The position numbers and the translations under genes were made by a program. Source: an uncultured Synergistales bacterium (GTDB taxonomy: Bacteria; Synergistota; Synergistia; Synergistales; Aminobacteriaceae). From it: a DNA stretch of 7,979 nucleotides. The notes under the pieces are model-generated. The model saw only the letters and a list, made by a program, of their open reading frames with translations, did no database searches and was not told the origin of the DNA. The stretch lies in contig CALFXN010000285.1 in the NCBI GenBank assembly GCA_937957815.1, positions 1-7,979 of the forward strand, in the 5' to 3' direction. Numbering within the stretch: position 1 is the first letter of the stretch; every line of letters starts with the position of its first letter. Positions 1 through 6,679 of this stretch are shown here, in pieces.

Positions 1-720
1 ATCGCGCCGACGGTGCAAAAGCGCGTGCGCTGCGCGAGCCACGTGATCTCGCTCGTCGACGGCCGCCCGTTCGGGTACGTCGCGGGAGACCTGGAGATGG
101 CGTGGAACGGGGGGGCGGATTTCCCGGTCCGCCCAGATGCTCCTGGGGCCGGAGATGCCGGGAGTCGTCATGTCGTCGTGCGGGGGGATACCCGGCCGAC
201 ATCGACCTGTATCAGGCGACGAAGGCCGTCTCGGCGGTCGCGAAGGCTCTGAAGCCGGGGGCGGGACTGATCCTGTACGCCGAGTGCGAGGAGGGAATGG
301 GGTCCGGGAACTTCGGGAATCCATGACGCTCGGAATGCGGAGTCGCGAGGCGCTGCTCATGGAACTCTCACGATCCCCGCGTTCATCACACTTGACGATC
401 TCAGGAGACGGCCCACGGCGCTCGTCACGTCGTGCTTCAGGGAGTTCCGCGAACGTGGTCTCTACCCGGGCGAAATCTTTCCGACGCTCGATGAGGCGTG
501 GAACTGGATGCGCGATCGCGTTTCGGACGAGCCCGTCATGTACGTCGGCGCGGGGAACGGCGTCGTCGTGGGGTTCGATAGAATCCAAACGCGACTGGGC
601 TGCCGCGTTCATCTATGGTTAAAAGTTCATCCTAGGTGGAAATTCGAGCGTGAAAACCGATTTTTTCAGAGGGCGCGTGCTTTTGACGCGGAGAAGAACC
701 CTTTATGGGATGCCTCATGA
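1..720 (+). pseudogene. LarA-like (lactate racemase family, DUF2088) gene, C-terminal part, frame-disrupted
   Basis: No single frame encodes this protein, but pieces from three frames join into a recognisable LarA-family C-terminal region. Frame 1 gives LVDGRPFGYVAGD (about 52-90). Frame 2 gives MLLGPEMPGVVMSSCGG (137-187). Frame 3 gives GGYPADIDLYQATKA and then LILYAECEEGMG (about 184-300). Frame 2 returns with MTLGMRSREALLMEL (323-367), and frame 1 resumes with TIPAFITLDDL and GEIFPTLDEAW (about 370-510). The SSCGGYPxDxxLYQxxK block, with its Gln and Lys, is the best family signature. LarA enzymes use a nickel-pincer cofactor to racemise lactate or other 2-hydroxyacids; the N-terminal nickel-binding part lies outside the window. 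Three of the four frame changes fall at or near G-runs (109-115, 182-187, 299-302), so this is either a decaying gene or poor sequence near a contig end. Frame 1 stays open to the TGA at 718-720, but family resemblance fades after about 570. Confidence 0.68.
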
Positions 721-853
721 ATGCCCCATCTGAATTTGACGTTTTTTTGACGCTGCATGAGTATAACTATTGCAAATGCATGACATTTTTCTGCACTTCC
801 TCCGTAGGAGTCTGGTTTTCTGAAGAAACGGGTCTCGAGTACGAGGTGATTGC
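613..853 (+). other. Non-coding leader between the LarA-like remnant and the first MmgE/PrpD gene
   Basis: Composition becomes AT-richer after about 615 and no protein-family resemblance is visible. The stretch contains the candidate promoter/operator at 735-767 and, further upstream, another TTTGACG at 682-688. If transcription starts about 7 bases after the TATAAC box, the mRNA leader would be about 80 bases. No transcription terminator for the upstream gene and no tRNA or riboswitch fold is evident. The GAGGTG at 843-848, 5 bases before the ATG at 854, is a reasonable ribosome binding site. Confidence 0.5.
735..767 (+). promoter_or_regulatory. Candidate promoter with SARP-type heptamer direct repeats
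   Basis: Two perfect copies of TTTGACG occur at 735-741 and 746-752, separated by TTTT, giving an 11-bp period (one helical turn). A TATAAC hexamer at 762-767 would serve as the -10 box, 9 bases after the second repeat. SARP-family activators are known to bind heptameric direct repeats with about 4-bp spacers that overlap the -35 region about 8 bp upstream of the -10. The arrangement here matches closely. The first repeat also contains TTGACG, but it sits 20 bases from the -10, too far for a good sigma-70 promoter without help, which fits activator dependence. The assignment to the regulator encoded at 6680 is inference. Confidence 0.5.
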
Positions 854-2224
854 ATGCGTATAACGTCGGAAATTTCGCAATTCATAGCGCGTTCGACCTT
901 TGACGACATTGGAGGCGCTGCACTGCGGAACGCCAAATTCACGATACTGGATACGATCGGTTCGACGTTGGCAGCGTTGCGAACTCCAGTGGGCGAAAGC
1001 CTTGCGGCCCTCGCGTCGGACGAAGGCGATGGAAATTCGACATTGTGGGGAACGGGCACGACGACATCACTGAGCCTCGCGACATTCATTCACGCGTCTC
1101 TTTCTCAAGTTCTCGATTTCGACGACACGCAGGAAATTCTTTCTCTCGCGATAGGGCATCCCGGACCAGGGATCGTTCCGGTCGCGTTGACGCTCGGCGG
1201 GAAGATCCACGCGAGCGGCGCGGACGTCCTCCGCGCGATCGTATTGGGTTATGAATTCTCCATGCGCTTCGCCTCCGCGATCGCACCCGACGATAGCGTC
1301 AATTTCAGTTTCTCCAATTCCCAGATTCTTGGTTCCGTCGTTGCCTCGTGCGTCCTGCTCGGGTTGGATACGAAGCGGACGGCAAACGCCATAGGGATCG
1401 CGACGGCCTCCTGTCCCGTCGGCGCGACGAGGGCGATGTGGAACTTCGATGCTCGCCCTATGTCGTGGGTGAAGGACAGCATCGGGTTCGTTGCGCTGGG
1501 AGGACTCATGGCCGCTCGAATGGCGAAGGGGGGATTCCGAGGGTCGATGCGAGGATTGGATCCGGAAGACGAGTATCATCGCTTGTGCGGTTCCCCGACG
1601 TACGACGCGGCGAGCATGACGGAGGGACTGGGAGATTCCTTCCGGATCGAGAACGTAAGTTTCAAACCCTATCCCACCTGTCGGTATATCCAGTCCACTC
1701 TGGATCTGTGCAGACAGCTCTTCACCGACAACGCCCTGAAAAAAGACGACATAGAAGAAATTTTCGTCAGGACCACGTCTTTCCTCGCGCGTTCCTTTTG
1801 CGACTACGAGCCGTCTACATGCGTGGACGCGCAATTCAGCCTTCCCTTCGCGATCTCGAGGGTTCTTTCGGATGTCCCGCCAAGCGCCGCCTGGTACTCC
1901 GCGGAATCCCTCGGGAGGGCCGATGCGTTCCCAAGGAAGGTCCGTCTTCTTCCGGACGCGGACATCGACAGGAAGAAATCCGAAGAAAACCGCTTGGAAT
2001 CGATCGTGACCTTCCTGTTGCGCGATGGGCGGACGTTTTCAGGAACGACATCCTATGCGAAAGGGAACGTCAATAACCCATTTTCGGAAGACGATCACTA
2101 CACAAAATTTTCCTTGAATATGATGCCGCAATATAGTTATCAAGAAATATCCAGTATAATAAAATATATTAATAATATTCATATGATTTCGGATATAAAT
2201 TTTATTATAGATATTTTAAAATAA
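854..2224 (+). CDS. MmgE/PrpD family protein (first of two)
   Basis: This 456-residue protein has full family length. MmgE/PrpD enzymes include 2-methylcitrate dehydratase, cis-aconitate decarboxylase and iminodisuccinate epimerase, all acting on di- or tricarboxylic acids in the cytoplasm. Visible family features are the LDTIGSTLAAL segment (about 32-42), HASLSQVLDFDDT (80-92) with acids D88, D90 and D91, the HPGPG loop with H102, K271-P-Y-P-T-C276, and the QFSLPFA stretch (327-333). The usual active-site block K-x-x-H-x-G is not recognisable; its place is taken by MWNFDARPMSWVKD (195-208), a pattern shared with the next gene. The specific reaction therefore cannot be named. The start is supported by GAGGTG at 843-848. 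It is followed 19 bases later by a paralogue, so the pair is surely co-transcribed. The last 40 or so codons are extremely AT-rich, yet they still encode a normal family C-terminus. Confidence 0.88.
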   Translation: MRITSEISQFIARSTFDDIGGAALRNAKFTILDTIGSTLAALRTPVGESLAALASDEGDGNSTLWGTGTTTSLSLATFIHASLSQVLDFDDTQEILSLAIGHPGPGIVPVALTLGGKIHASGADVLRAIVLGYEFSMRFASAIAPDDSVNFSFSNSQILGSVVASCVLLGLDTKRTANAIGIATASCPVGATRAMWNFDARPMSWVKDSIGFVALGGLMAARMAKGGFRGSMRGLDPEDEYHRLCGSPTYDAASMTEGLGDSFRIENVSFKPYPTCRYIQSTLDLCRQLFTDNALKKDDIEEIFVRTTSFLARSFCDYEPSTCVDAQFSLPFAISRVLSDVPPSAAWYSAESLGRADAFPRKVRLLPDADIDRKKSEENRLESIVTFLLRDGRTFSGTTSYAKGNVNNPFSEDDHYTKFSLNMMPQYSYQEISSIIKYINNIHMISDINFIIDILK

Positions 2225-2243
2225 AGATGGGGTTGGTGTAAGT

Positions 2244-3644
2244 ATGCGGAACATCACGGACGCGTTCATAGAAAAGGTGCAACGGATGAATCTCGAGGAG
2301 CTGGATGAAAGCGTCGTTCGAGAGGCGAAGAAGGCGGTTCTCGATACTATCGCCTGCATGATCGTGGGGACGAATTCGGATATAGGAAAAGCCACGATGG
2401 AGGTTTTCTCCGAGTTCGGCGGCAAGGAAGAGGCCATGATTGTCGGCCGAGGCAAGAAATACCCGGCCGCGATTTCCGCCTACATCAACGCGGAAACGTG
2501 CGTGGGACCCGATCTGAGCGACAACTACCAGCCCGATTCGATCATCATTTCGCATCCGGGCGAGGCGGTCGTTCCTCCCGTGCTGGCCGTCGCGGAACGA
2601 GAGAACGCCACGCTGGGGGATTTTCTGGTCGCGGTCATCGCGGGATATGAGCTCGCCGGGCGGTACGCGCGCGCCATCGAGCCGCGGCGGCCGGAAGTAT
2701 ACAGCTTCTCCACCCATTACACCATTGCCGGGGCGTTGGGATGCGCGAAGCTCCTGCGTTTCGACGATCGTCGGATGAAGACGACGCTCGGCGTCGCGGG
2801 GGCCCTCGGCTCCCTGCCCGTCACGTCCCCCATGTGGGGATTCAGGGAACGTCCCGCCTCGTGGCACCGGGATATGCCAGGCCATTCGAGCTTCTCCGCC
2901 GTCCTCGCATCGCAGTACGCGCAAACCGATTTCCAGGCCTGCAGGAGACTTCTCGATCCCGAGATCGCGTTTTATAAACTGGCGGGCTCGGAGAATTACG
3001 ATCCGAATCTGCTCGTGGAGAACTGGGGCGGGGGGTGGGTCATCGAAAACATTACGTACAAGAAGATTCCATCGTGCTATTTCCAGCAGACCGGGGTCGA
3101 AATGGTCCGGCTTTTGGTCGAAGAGCATTCTTTGGGCAACGACGATATCGCGGCGATCGACATCTACCAGCCGAAGAACTTTGCCGCCAACTTCATCGAA
3201 TATCCGCCGCAAACGTCCGTCGATACCGCTTCGAGCCTCCGGTACCTCATCTCCGCGTACCTCCTGAACCGAAAGATAGGGCCGGATTGGTACGAGAAGT
3301 ATCGGGAATACCTCGTCCGGAGGGACTTCCAGGAAATCGCCGATAAGGTCACCATCCACAAGGACGAAGACCTTCAGCGCCTCTTCGACACGGAGACGAT
3401 CGTCAAGGGCCGTGCGAGACTCCAAACGAGGGACGGCAAGGTGTTCGAAAAGGAACTGCGACTCGAACAGATCAAGGGAAACTTCCAAAACAATCCCATG
3501 GCCTATGAGGAGATAGTGGGCAAGTTCATGGATCTCTCTGCTCCGGTCGTCGGAAAGGCGAACGCGCGGAAGTTCGTCGACGTCCTCGAATCGGGGGCGT
3601 ACGACGGCCGTATGCGCGCCGTCGTGGAGGTTCTCGGGTGCTGA
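2244..3644 (+). CDS. MmgE/PrpD family protein (second of two)
   Basis: This 466-residue protein is a divergent paralogue of the preceding gene. The alpha-helical family fold is suggested by REAKKAVLDTIACMIVG (26-42), AETCVGPDLSDNY (83-95), the ISHPGEAVVPP loop with H104, and a YKKIPSC segment (272-278). Both proteins keep the D-x-x-D spacing before the HPG loop (D90/D93 here, D88/D91 upstream). They also share the MWxFxxRPxSWxxD block (197-210 here). The family's QFSLP region is replaced by SSLRYLIS (330-337), so the two are unlikely to be functionally redundant. They may catalyse successive steps or form a mixed complex; both ideas are inference. The ribosome binding site is weak (GGTG at 2235-2238). 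Termination at the TGA 3642-3644 is followed by a short hairpin and then dctP. A dehydratase, decarboxylase or epimerase acting on a carboxylic acid is likely; the substrate is unknown. Confidence 0.88.
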   Translation: MRNITDAFIEKVQRMNLEELDESVVREAKKAVLDTIACMIVGTNSDIGKATMEVFSEFGGKEEAMIVGRGKKYPAAISAYINAETCVGPDLSDNYQPDSIIISHPGEAVVPPVLAVAERENATLGDFLVAVIAGYELAGRYARAIEPRRPEVYSFSTHYTIAGALGCAKLLRFDDRRMKTTLGVAGALGSLPVTSPMWGFRERPASWHRDMPGHSSFSAVLASQYAQTDFQACRRLLDPEIAFYKLAGSENYDPNLLVENWGGGWVIENITYKKIPSCYFQQTGVEMVRLLVEEHSLGNDDIAAIDIYQPKNFAANFIEYPPQTSVDTASSLRYLISAYLLNRKIGPDWYEKYREYLVRRDFQEIADKVTIHKDEDLQRLFDTETIVKGRARLQTRDGKVFEKELRLEQIKGNFQNNPMAYEEIVGKFMDLSAPVVGKANARKFVDVLESGAYDGRMRAVVEVLGC

Positions 3645-3650
3645 ATATCG

Positions 3651-3668
3651 CGGAAGCGCACGCTTCCG
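3651..3668 (+). other. Intercistronic hairpin upstream of dctP
   Basis: CGGAAGCG and its exact complement CGCTTCCG are separated by CA. In RNA this would fold as a 7-bp stem with a GCAC tetraloop. It starts 6 bases after the stop codon of the second MmgE/PrpD gene and ends just before the dctP Shine-Dalgarno sequence. No T-run follows, so it is not an intrinsic terminator. It may mark a processing site or shield the downstream mRNA from exonucleases; that role is inferred. Confidence 0.5.
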
Positions 3669-3675
3669 TATCGCT

Positions 3676-3683
3676 GAGGAGGG
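3676..3683 (+). promoter_or_regulatory. Strong ribosome binding site of dctP
   Basis: GAGGAGGG lies 8 bases before the ATG at 3692 and only 2 bases before the ATG at 3686. The spacing selects 3692 as the start, two codons later than the nearest alternative and 18 codons later than the longest open frame. It is the best Shine-Dalgarno match in the window, consistent with high expression of a binding protein. Confidence 0.75.
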
Positions 3684-3691
3684 AAATGACG

Positions 3692-4687
3692 ATGAAGAGG
3701 AAAGGGTTGCTTCTTTGGGTTCTCGCAGCAATTGCGGTTTTGACGGTCGCGCTTCCGGCCCTTACCGCGGAGCACACCATCAAGGTGGGAACGGTGATCA
3801 GCGAACAGCACGTGGATTACATCACCTTGGTGGACGTCTTCAAGAAAATCGTCGAGGACGAGTCGAAGGGCCGGATGAAGGTCGAGATTTATCCGAACGC
3901 GCAGCTCGGCGGAGACAGGGAAATGATCGAGGCCGTGCAGCTCGGGACGTTGGAGACATGCCTGCCAACGCCGTCGGTCATCGCGGGCTTCGACAAGCGT
4001 TTCTCCGTTTTCGAACCTCCCTATCTCTTCGATACCTACGAAGAGGCGTTCGCGGCCCTGAACGGAAAACTCGGCGCCCTCATGGACAGCTACCTGGCGC
4101 CGCTCGGACTCATGAACCTGGGATATGCGAACATCGGCTTCCGGCAGGTGCTGAACAACAAGCGGGCCATCTTCACTCCCGACGACATGAAGGGATTGAA
4201 GATCCGCGTCATGGAGGTTCCCGTCATGGTGGATTACATGAAGGAACTTGGCGCGAACCCGACTCCGATCAGCTACGGCGAGCTCTACACCGCGCTCCAG
4301 CAGGGAACCGTCGACGGCAACGACCAGCCCTACTGCATGGTGTACGACGGGAAGATTTTCGAGGTGCAGAAGTACCTTTCCGAAACGAACCACTTCTTCA
4401 CGTCCGAGCTGTTCATCGCGGGCAAGCCGTTCATGGACAAGCTTCCCGCGGACCTGCGGGAGATCGTCGTCAAGGCGGGGAAGAAGTATTGCGAAGTGCA
4501 ATGGGGCAGAATCGTCGAGCAGAACAAGAAGGACAAGGAACGGATCCAGGCGGCCGGCGTCAAGATCAACGAGCTTACCCCCGAACAGGTCCAGGCCTTC
4601 AAGAAAAAAGCCGACGCAGTATACGACAAGTACAAGGACATCTACGGCCCCGACGTCATGGCCATCGTGAAGGAACTCAGAAAGTAG
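3692..4687 (+). CDS. dctP: TRAP transporter solute-binding protein (DctP family)
   Basis: From the ATG at 3692 the product is 331 residues, normal for the family. The N-terminus is a clear signal peptide: MKRK, then a hydrophobic core GLLLWVLAAIAVLTVAL, then cleavage after about LPALTA. The mature protein would act outside the cytoplasmic membrane and deliver substrate to DctQM. DctP signatures include the YPNAQLGGDREMIEAVQLG stretch (about 68-86), LKIRVMEVP with R172, and YTALQQGTVDGNDQPY (199-214) leading into KIFEVQKYLSETNH. R172 corresponds to the conserved arginine that binds the substrate carboxylate in characterised TRAP binding proteins, so an organic acid ligand is expected. The position that is often Q-E-N in the VDG motif is N-D-Q here, which may bear on specificity. 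A strong ribosome binding site, a hairpin upstream and a terminator downstream all point to high, separately tuned expression. An 18-codon upstream extension is open but would bury the signal peptide. Confidence 0.94.
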   Translation: MKRKGLLLWVLAAIAVLTVALPALTAEHTIKVGTVISEQHVDYITLVDVFKKIVEDESKGRMKVEIYPNAQLGGDREMIEAVQLGTLETCLPTPSVIAGFDKRFSVFEPPYLFDTYEEAFAALNGKLGALMDSYLAPLGLMNLGYANIGFRQVLNNKRAIFTPDDMKGLKIRVMEVPVMVDYMKELGANPTPISYGELYTALQQGTVDGNDQPYCMVYDGKIFEVQKYLSETNHFFTSELFIAGKPFMDKLPADLREIVVKAGKKYCEVQWGRIVEQNKKDKERIQAAGVKINELTPEQVQAFKKKADAVYDKYKDIYGPDVMAIVKELRK

Positions 4688-4698
4688 CATCCCCTCGG

Positions 4699-4746
4699 AA
4701 GCCCTATATCGTTCGCATTTTGGATGATATAGGGCTTTTTATTTTA
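4699..4746 (+). terminator. Terminator-like hairpin between dctP and dctQ
   Basis: AAGCCCTATATC (4699-4710) pairs perfectly with GATATAGGGCTT (4726-4737). The stem can extend inward by G-U and Watson-Crick pairs (4711-4714 with 4722-4725) to a 7-base loop. It is followed directly by TTTTTATTTTATT, the form of a rho-independent terminator. Because dctQ and dctM lie downstream on the same strand with no convincing promoter of their own, it probably acts as a partial terminator. That would leave dctP mRNA in excess over the membrane-subunit mRNA. Confidence 0.85.
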
Positions 4747-4795
4747 TTATTTATAAAACGCATTACATTTTATTTTTTAGCAGAGGGGAGTATTT

Positions 4796-5305
4796 ATGAA
4801 AAAAATGTTTTATTTTTTAGATAGAATAGAAGAATATTTTTTGGTTTCATGTGTTGCGTTCATGACGATACTGGTATTCATCCAGGTCGTGATGCGATAC
4901 GTCTTCCAGAATTCCCTGACATGGAGCGAGGAACTCGCTCGCTACCTGTTCCTCTGGCTGTCGTGGGTGGGCGCGAGCTACGCCGTGCGCGAGCGCACCC
5001 ACTTCCGGGTTCAGATGTTCATCGACAAACTGCCTGCCGGAGCGCGCAAGTCGATGGAAGTGTTCATCCTGATGATCTGGTTTTCGTTCAGCGTCTTCCT
5101 GGCCTACCAGGGGATGAAGCTCGCGTCCATCCTCCTCGTCAGAAACCAGCTCTCGCCCGCAATGCAAGTCCCCATCGGCTATGCATATGCGTCCGTTCCC
5201 GTCGGGGCGCTGCTCATGGCTGTGCGAGTTCTCATAGAAATGATTAAAATAAACGATCATACATACTTTAAAAAAGAAAAAGACCCGATAGGTGACCTGT
5301 ATTGA
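4796..5305 (+). CDS. dctQ: TRAP transporter small membrane subunit (DctQ family)
   Basis: This 169-residue protein has the expected size and four hydrophobic segments (about 14-34, 48-64, 87-106 and 126-148). The stretch around QVVMRYVFQNSLTWSEELAR (30-49) is the hallmark of the DctQ family, with the conserved R34, W43-S-E-E and R49. DctQ supports and helps orient the large transport subunit in the cytoplasmic membrane. The ATG at 4796 is preceded by GAGGGGAG (4783-4790), a good ribosome binding site. The first 20 or so codons and the last 20 codons are AT-rich, while the core returns to the GC level of the neighbours. It lies 108 bases after dctP, beyond the terminator-like hairpin, and 39 bases before dctM. 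The charged C-terminal tail (KKEKDPIGDLY) should be cytoplasmic or at the membrane surface. Confidence 0.93.
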   Translation: MKKMFYFLDRIEEYFLVSCVAFMTILVFIQVVMRYVFQNSLTWSEELARYLFLWLSWVGASYAVRERTHFRVQMFIDKLPAGARKSMEVFILMIWFSFSVFLAYQGMKLASILLVRNQLSPAMQVPIGYAYASVPVGALLMAVRVLIEMIKINDHTYFKKEKDPIGDLY

Positions 5306-5344
5306 TGTATTCAGAATCGTTGAAACAGATCGGGGTGCATAGCG

Positions 5345-6631
5345 ATGGCATTCGGTAGCATATTGATTTTCTCTTTGTTGTTTCTATTCATAGGAATCGG
5401 CATTCCCATCGGGATCGCCCTGGGATTGGGAACCGCCATCACGATGCTGCTCACGACCAAGATTCCTCTGATAATGATCGCGCAGAAGGCGTTCACAGGG
5501 CTGGACAGCTTTCCGCTGCTCGCCATTCCCTTCTTCATTCTCGCCGGCGCGCTCATGTGCCGGGGCGGGATCGCGAAACGGCTCGTCAATCTCGCCGAAA
5601 GCGTCGTGGGCTTCATCATCGGCGGCTTGGGCATGGTGACGGTCATGGCCTGCATGTTCTTCGCGTCGATATCGGGGTCCGGCCCCGCGACCGTGTCGGC
5701 CATCGGTTCCTTCATGATTCCCGCGATGAACGAGCGAGGATACGACAGAAATATCGCGGCGGCATTGACCGCGGCCTCGGGAACGCTCGGAGTGATCATT
5801 CCTCCCAGCATCGCCTTCGTTGTGTACGGCGTCGTCACGCAGTCTTCGATCGGGGATCTCTTCATCGCCGGAATCGTGCCCGGGATTCTCATCGGCTTAT
5901 CTCTCATGTTCGTGTGCTACGTCGTAGCGAAAAAGAGAAAATATCCCGTGTCGTCGGAGCGATTCTCGGCCGCCAGGTTCGTGAAGGCGCTGAAAGAAGC
6001 GACGGGCGCGCTCATGGTGCCGATCATCATCCTCGGGGGTATCTACGGAGGCATCTTCACTCCTACCGAAGCCGCGGTGGTTGCGTGCGTCTATGCGTTC
6101 GTGATGGGAAAATACGTGTACAGGGAGCTCGAATGGAAGGACGTCTATCAATGCCTCAAGGAGACCGCCCTGATCAACGGAGCGACCGAGTTCATGATCG
6201 GGCTTTCGATGGCGTTCTCGAATTATCTGTCGATGGCGCAGATTCCGGCATATATCGCTAAAATCATCATCGGCTTTTCCAACAGCCCCATAATCATAAT
6301 GCTCGTGATCAATATATTGCTGCTTTTCGTCGGATGCTTCATGGAAAATCTCGTCGCCGTCATCGTGTTGACACCTATACTGCTTCCTATAGTGAAGTCG
6401 ATCGGAATCAATCCGATACATTTCGGCGTAATAGAAACAGTTAATTTTGCCATAGGTTTCTTTACTCCTCCATACGGGATAAATCTATTCGTTGCATCCG
6501 CCATATCAGGTGAAAGCATAGAAAGAATATCAAAGGCTATATTACCATTTTTGATAGTTATGATTATCGATCTCTTTTTGATCACCTACTTGCCCGTGCT
6601 GAGCATGGGGCTCGTCAATATCATGAAATAA
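5345..6631 (+). CDS. dctM: TRAP transporter large membrane subunit (DctM family)
   Basis: At 428 residues this is a typical DctM subunit, the sodium-driven elevator-type transport channel of TRAP systems. It is a highly hydrophobic multi-span protein. Family motifs in order are GIPIGIALGLG (19-29), FFILAGALM (63-71), SISGSGPATVSAIG (108-121), ASGTLGVIIPPS (144-155), GGIFTPTEAA (235-244), FMENLVAVIVLTPILLPI (332-349) and GFFTPPYGINLFV (371-383). The SGSGPAT and TPPYG regions are in the two repeat hairpins that form the sodium and substrate sites in solved TRAP transporters. The usual acidic residue after FM is present as E334. The start follows GGGGTG at 5332-5337. The coding sequence turns AT-richer from about 6420 to 6570. 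The following regulator gene starts 48 bases downstream with no terminator between. Confidence 0.95.
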   Translation: MAFGSILIFSLLFLFIGIGIPIGIALGLGTAITMLLTTKIPLIMIAQKAFTGLDSFPLLAIPFFILAGALMCRGGIAKRLVNLAESVVGFIIGGLGMVTVMACMFFASISGSGPATVSAIGSFMIPAMNERGYDRNIAAALTAASGTLGVIIPPSIAFVVYGVVTQSSIGDLFIAGIVPGILIGLSLMFVCYVVAKKRKYPVSSERFSAARFVKALKEATGALMVPIIILGGIYGGIFTPTEAAVVACVYAFVMGKYVYRELEWKDVYQCLKETALINGATEFMIGLSMAFSNYLSMAQIPAYIAKIIIGFSNSPIIIMLVINILLLFVGCFMENLVAVIVLTPILLPIVKSIGINPIHFGVIETVNFAIGFFTPPYGINLFVASAISGESIERISKAILPFLIVMIIDLFLITYLPVLSMGLVNIMK

Positions 6632-6679
6632 GAAGGGACAACGTTCCGAAGGGTATCGCGTTCAGGGGAGAGTTCCGTC

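Noticed and set aside
182..187. Programmed ribosomal frameshifting in the LarA-like gene
   Set aside because: Four changes in both directions within about 270 bases cannot be a programmed signal; decay or sequence error explains it better.
1067..1834. A 255-codon minus-strand open frame opposite the first MmgE/PrpD gene
   Set aside because: Arginine-rich shadow of the coding strand without any motif or convincing ribosome binding site.
2227..2241. A four-codon ORF (ATG GGG TTG GTG TAA) just before the second MmgE/PrpD gene, a possible leader peptide
   Set aside because: Too short to support; it lies in the ribosome-binding region of the next gene and nothing suggests attenuation.
3638..3691. 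An upstream start for dctP at 3638 overlapping the previous gene
   Set aside because: It would place 18 polar residues before the signal peptide, whereas GAGGAGGG is ideally spaced for the ATG at 3692.
2205..3731. A 508-codon open frame on the minus strand opposite the second MmgE/PrpD gene
   Set aside because: It mirrors a well-supported gene, shows no recognisable domains, and is an expected by-product of codon usage on the coding strand.
3503..4690. A 395-codon minus-strand open frame opposite dctP
   Set aside because: It runs antisense through a clear DctP protein with signal peptide; its translation is low-complexity and has no family features.
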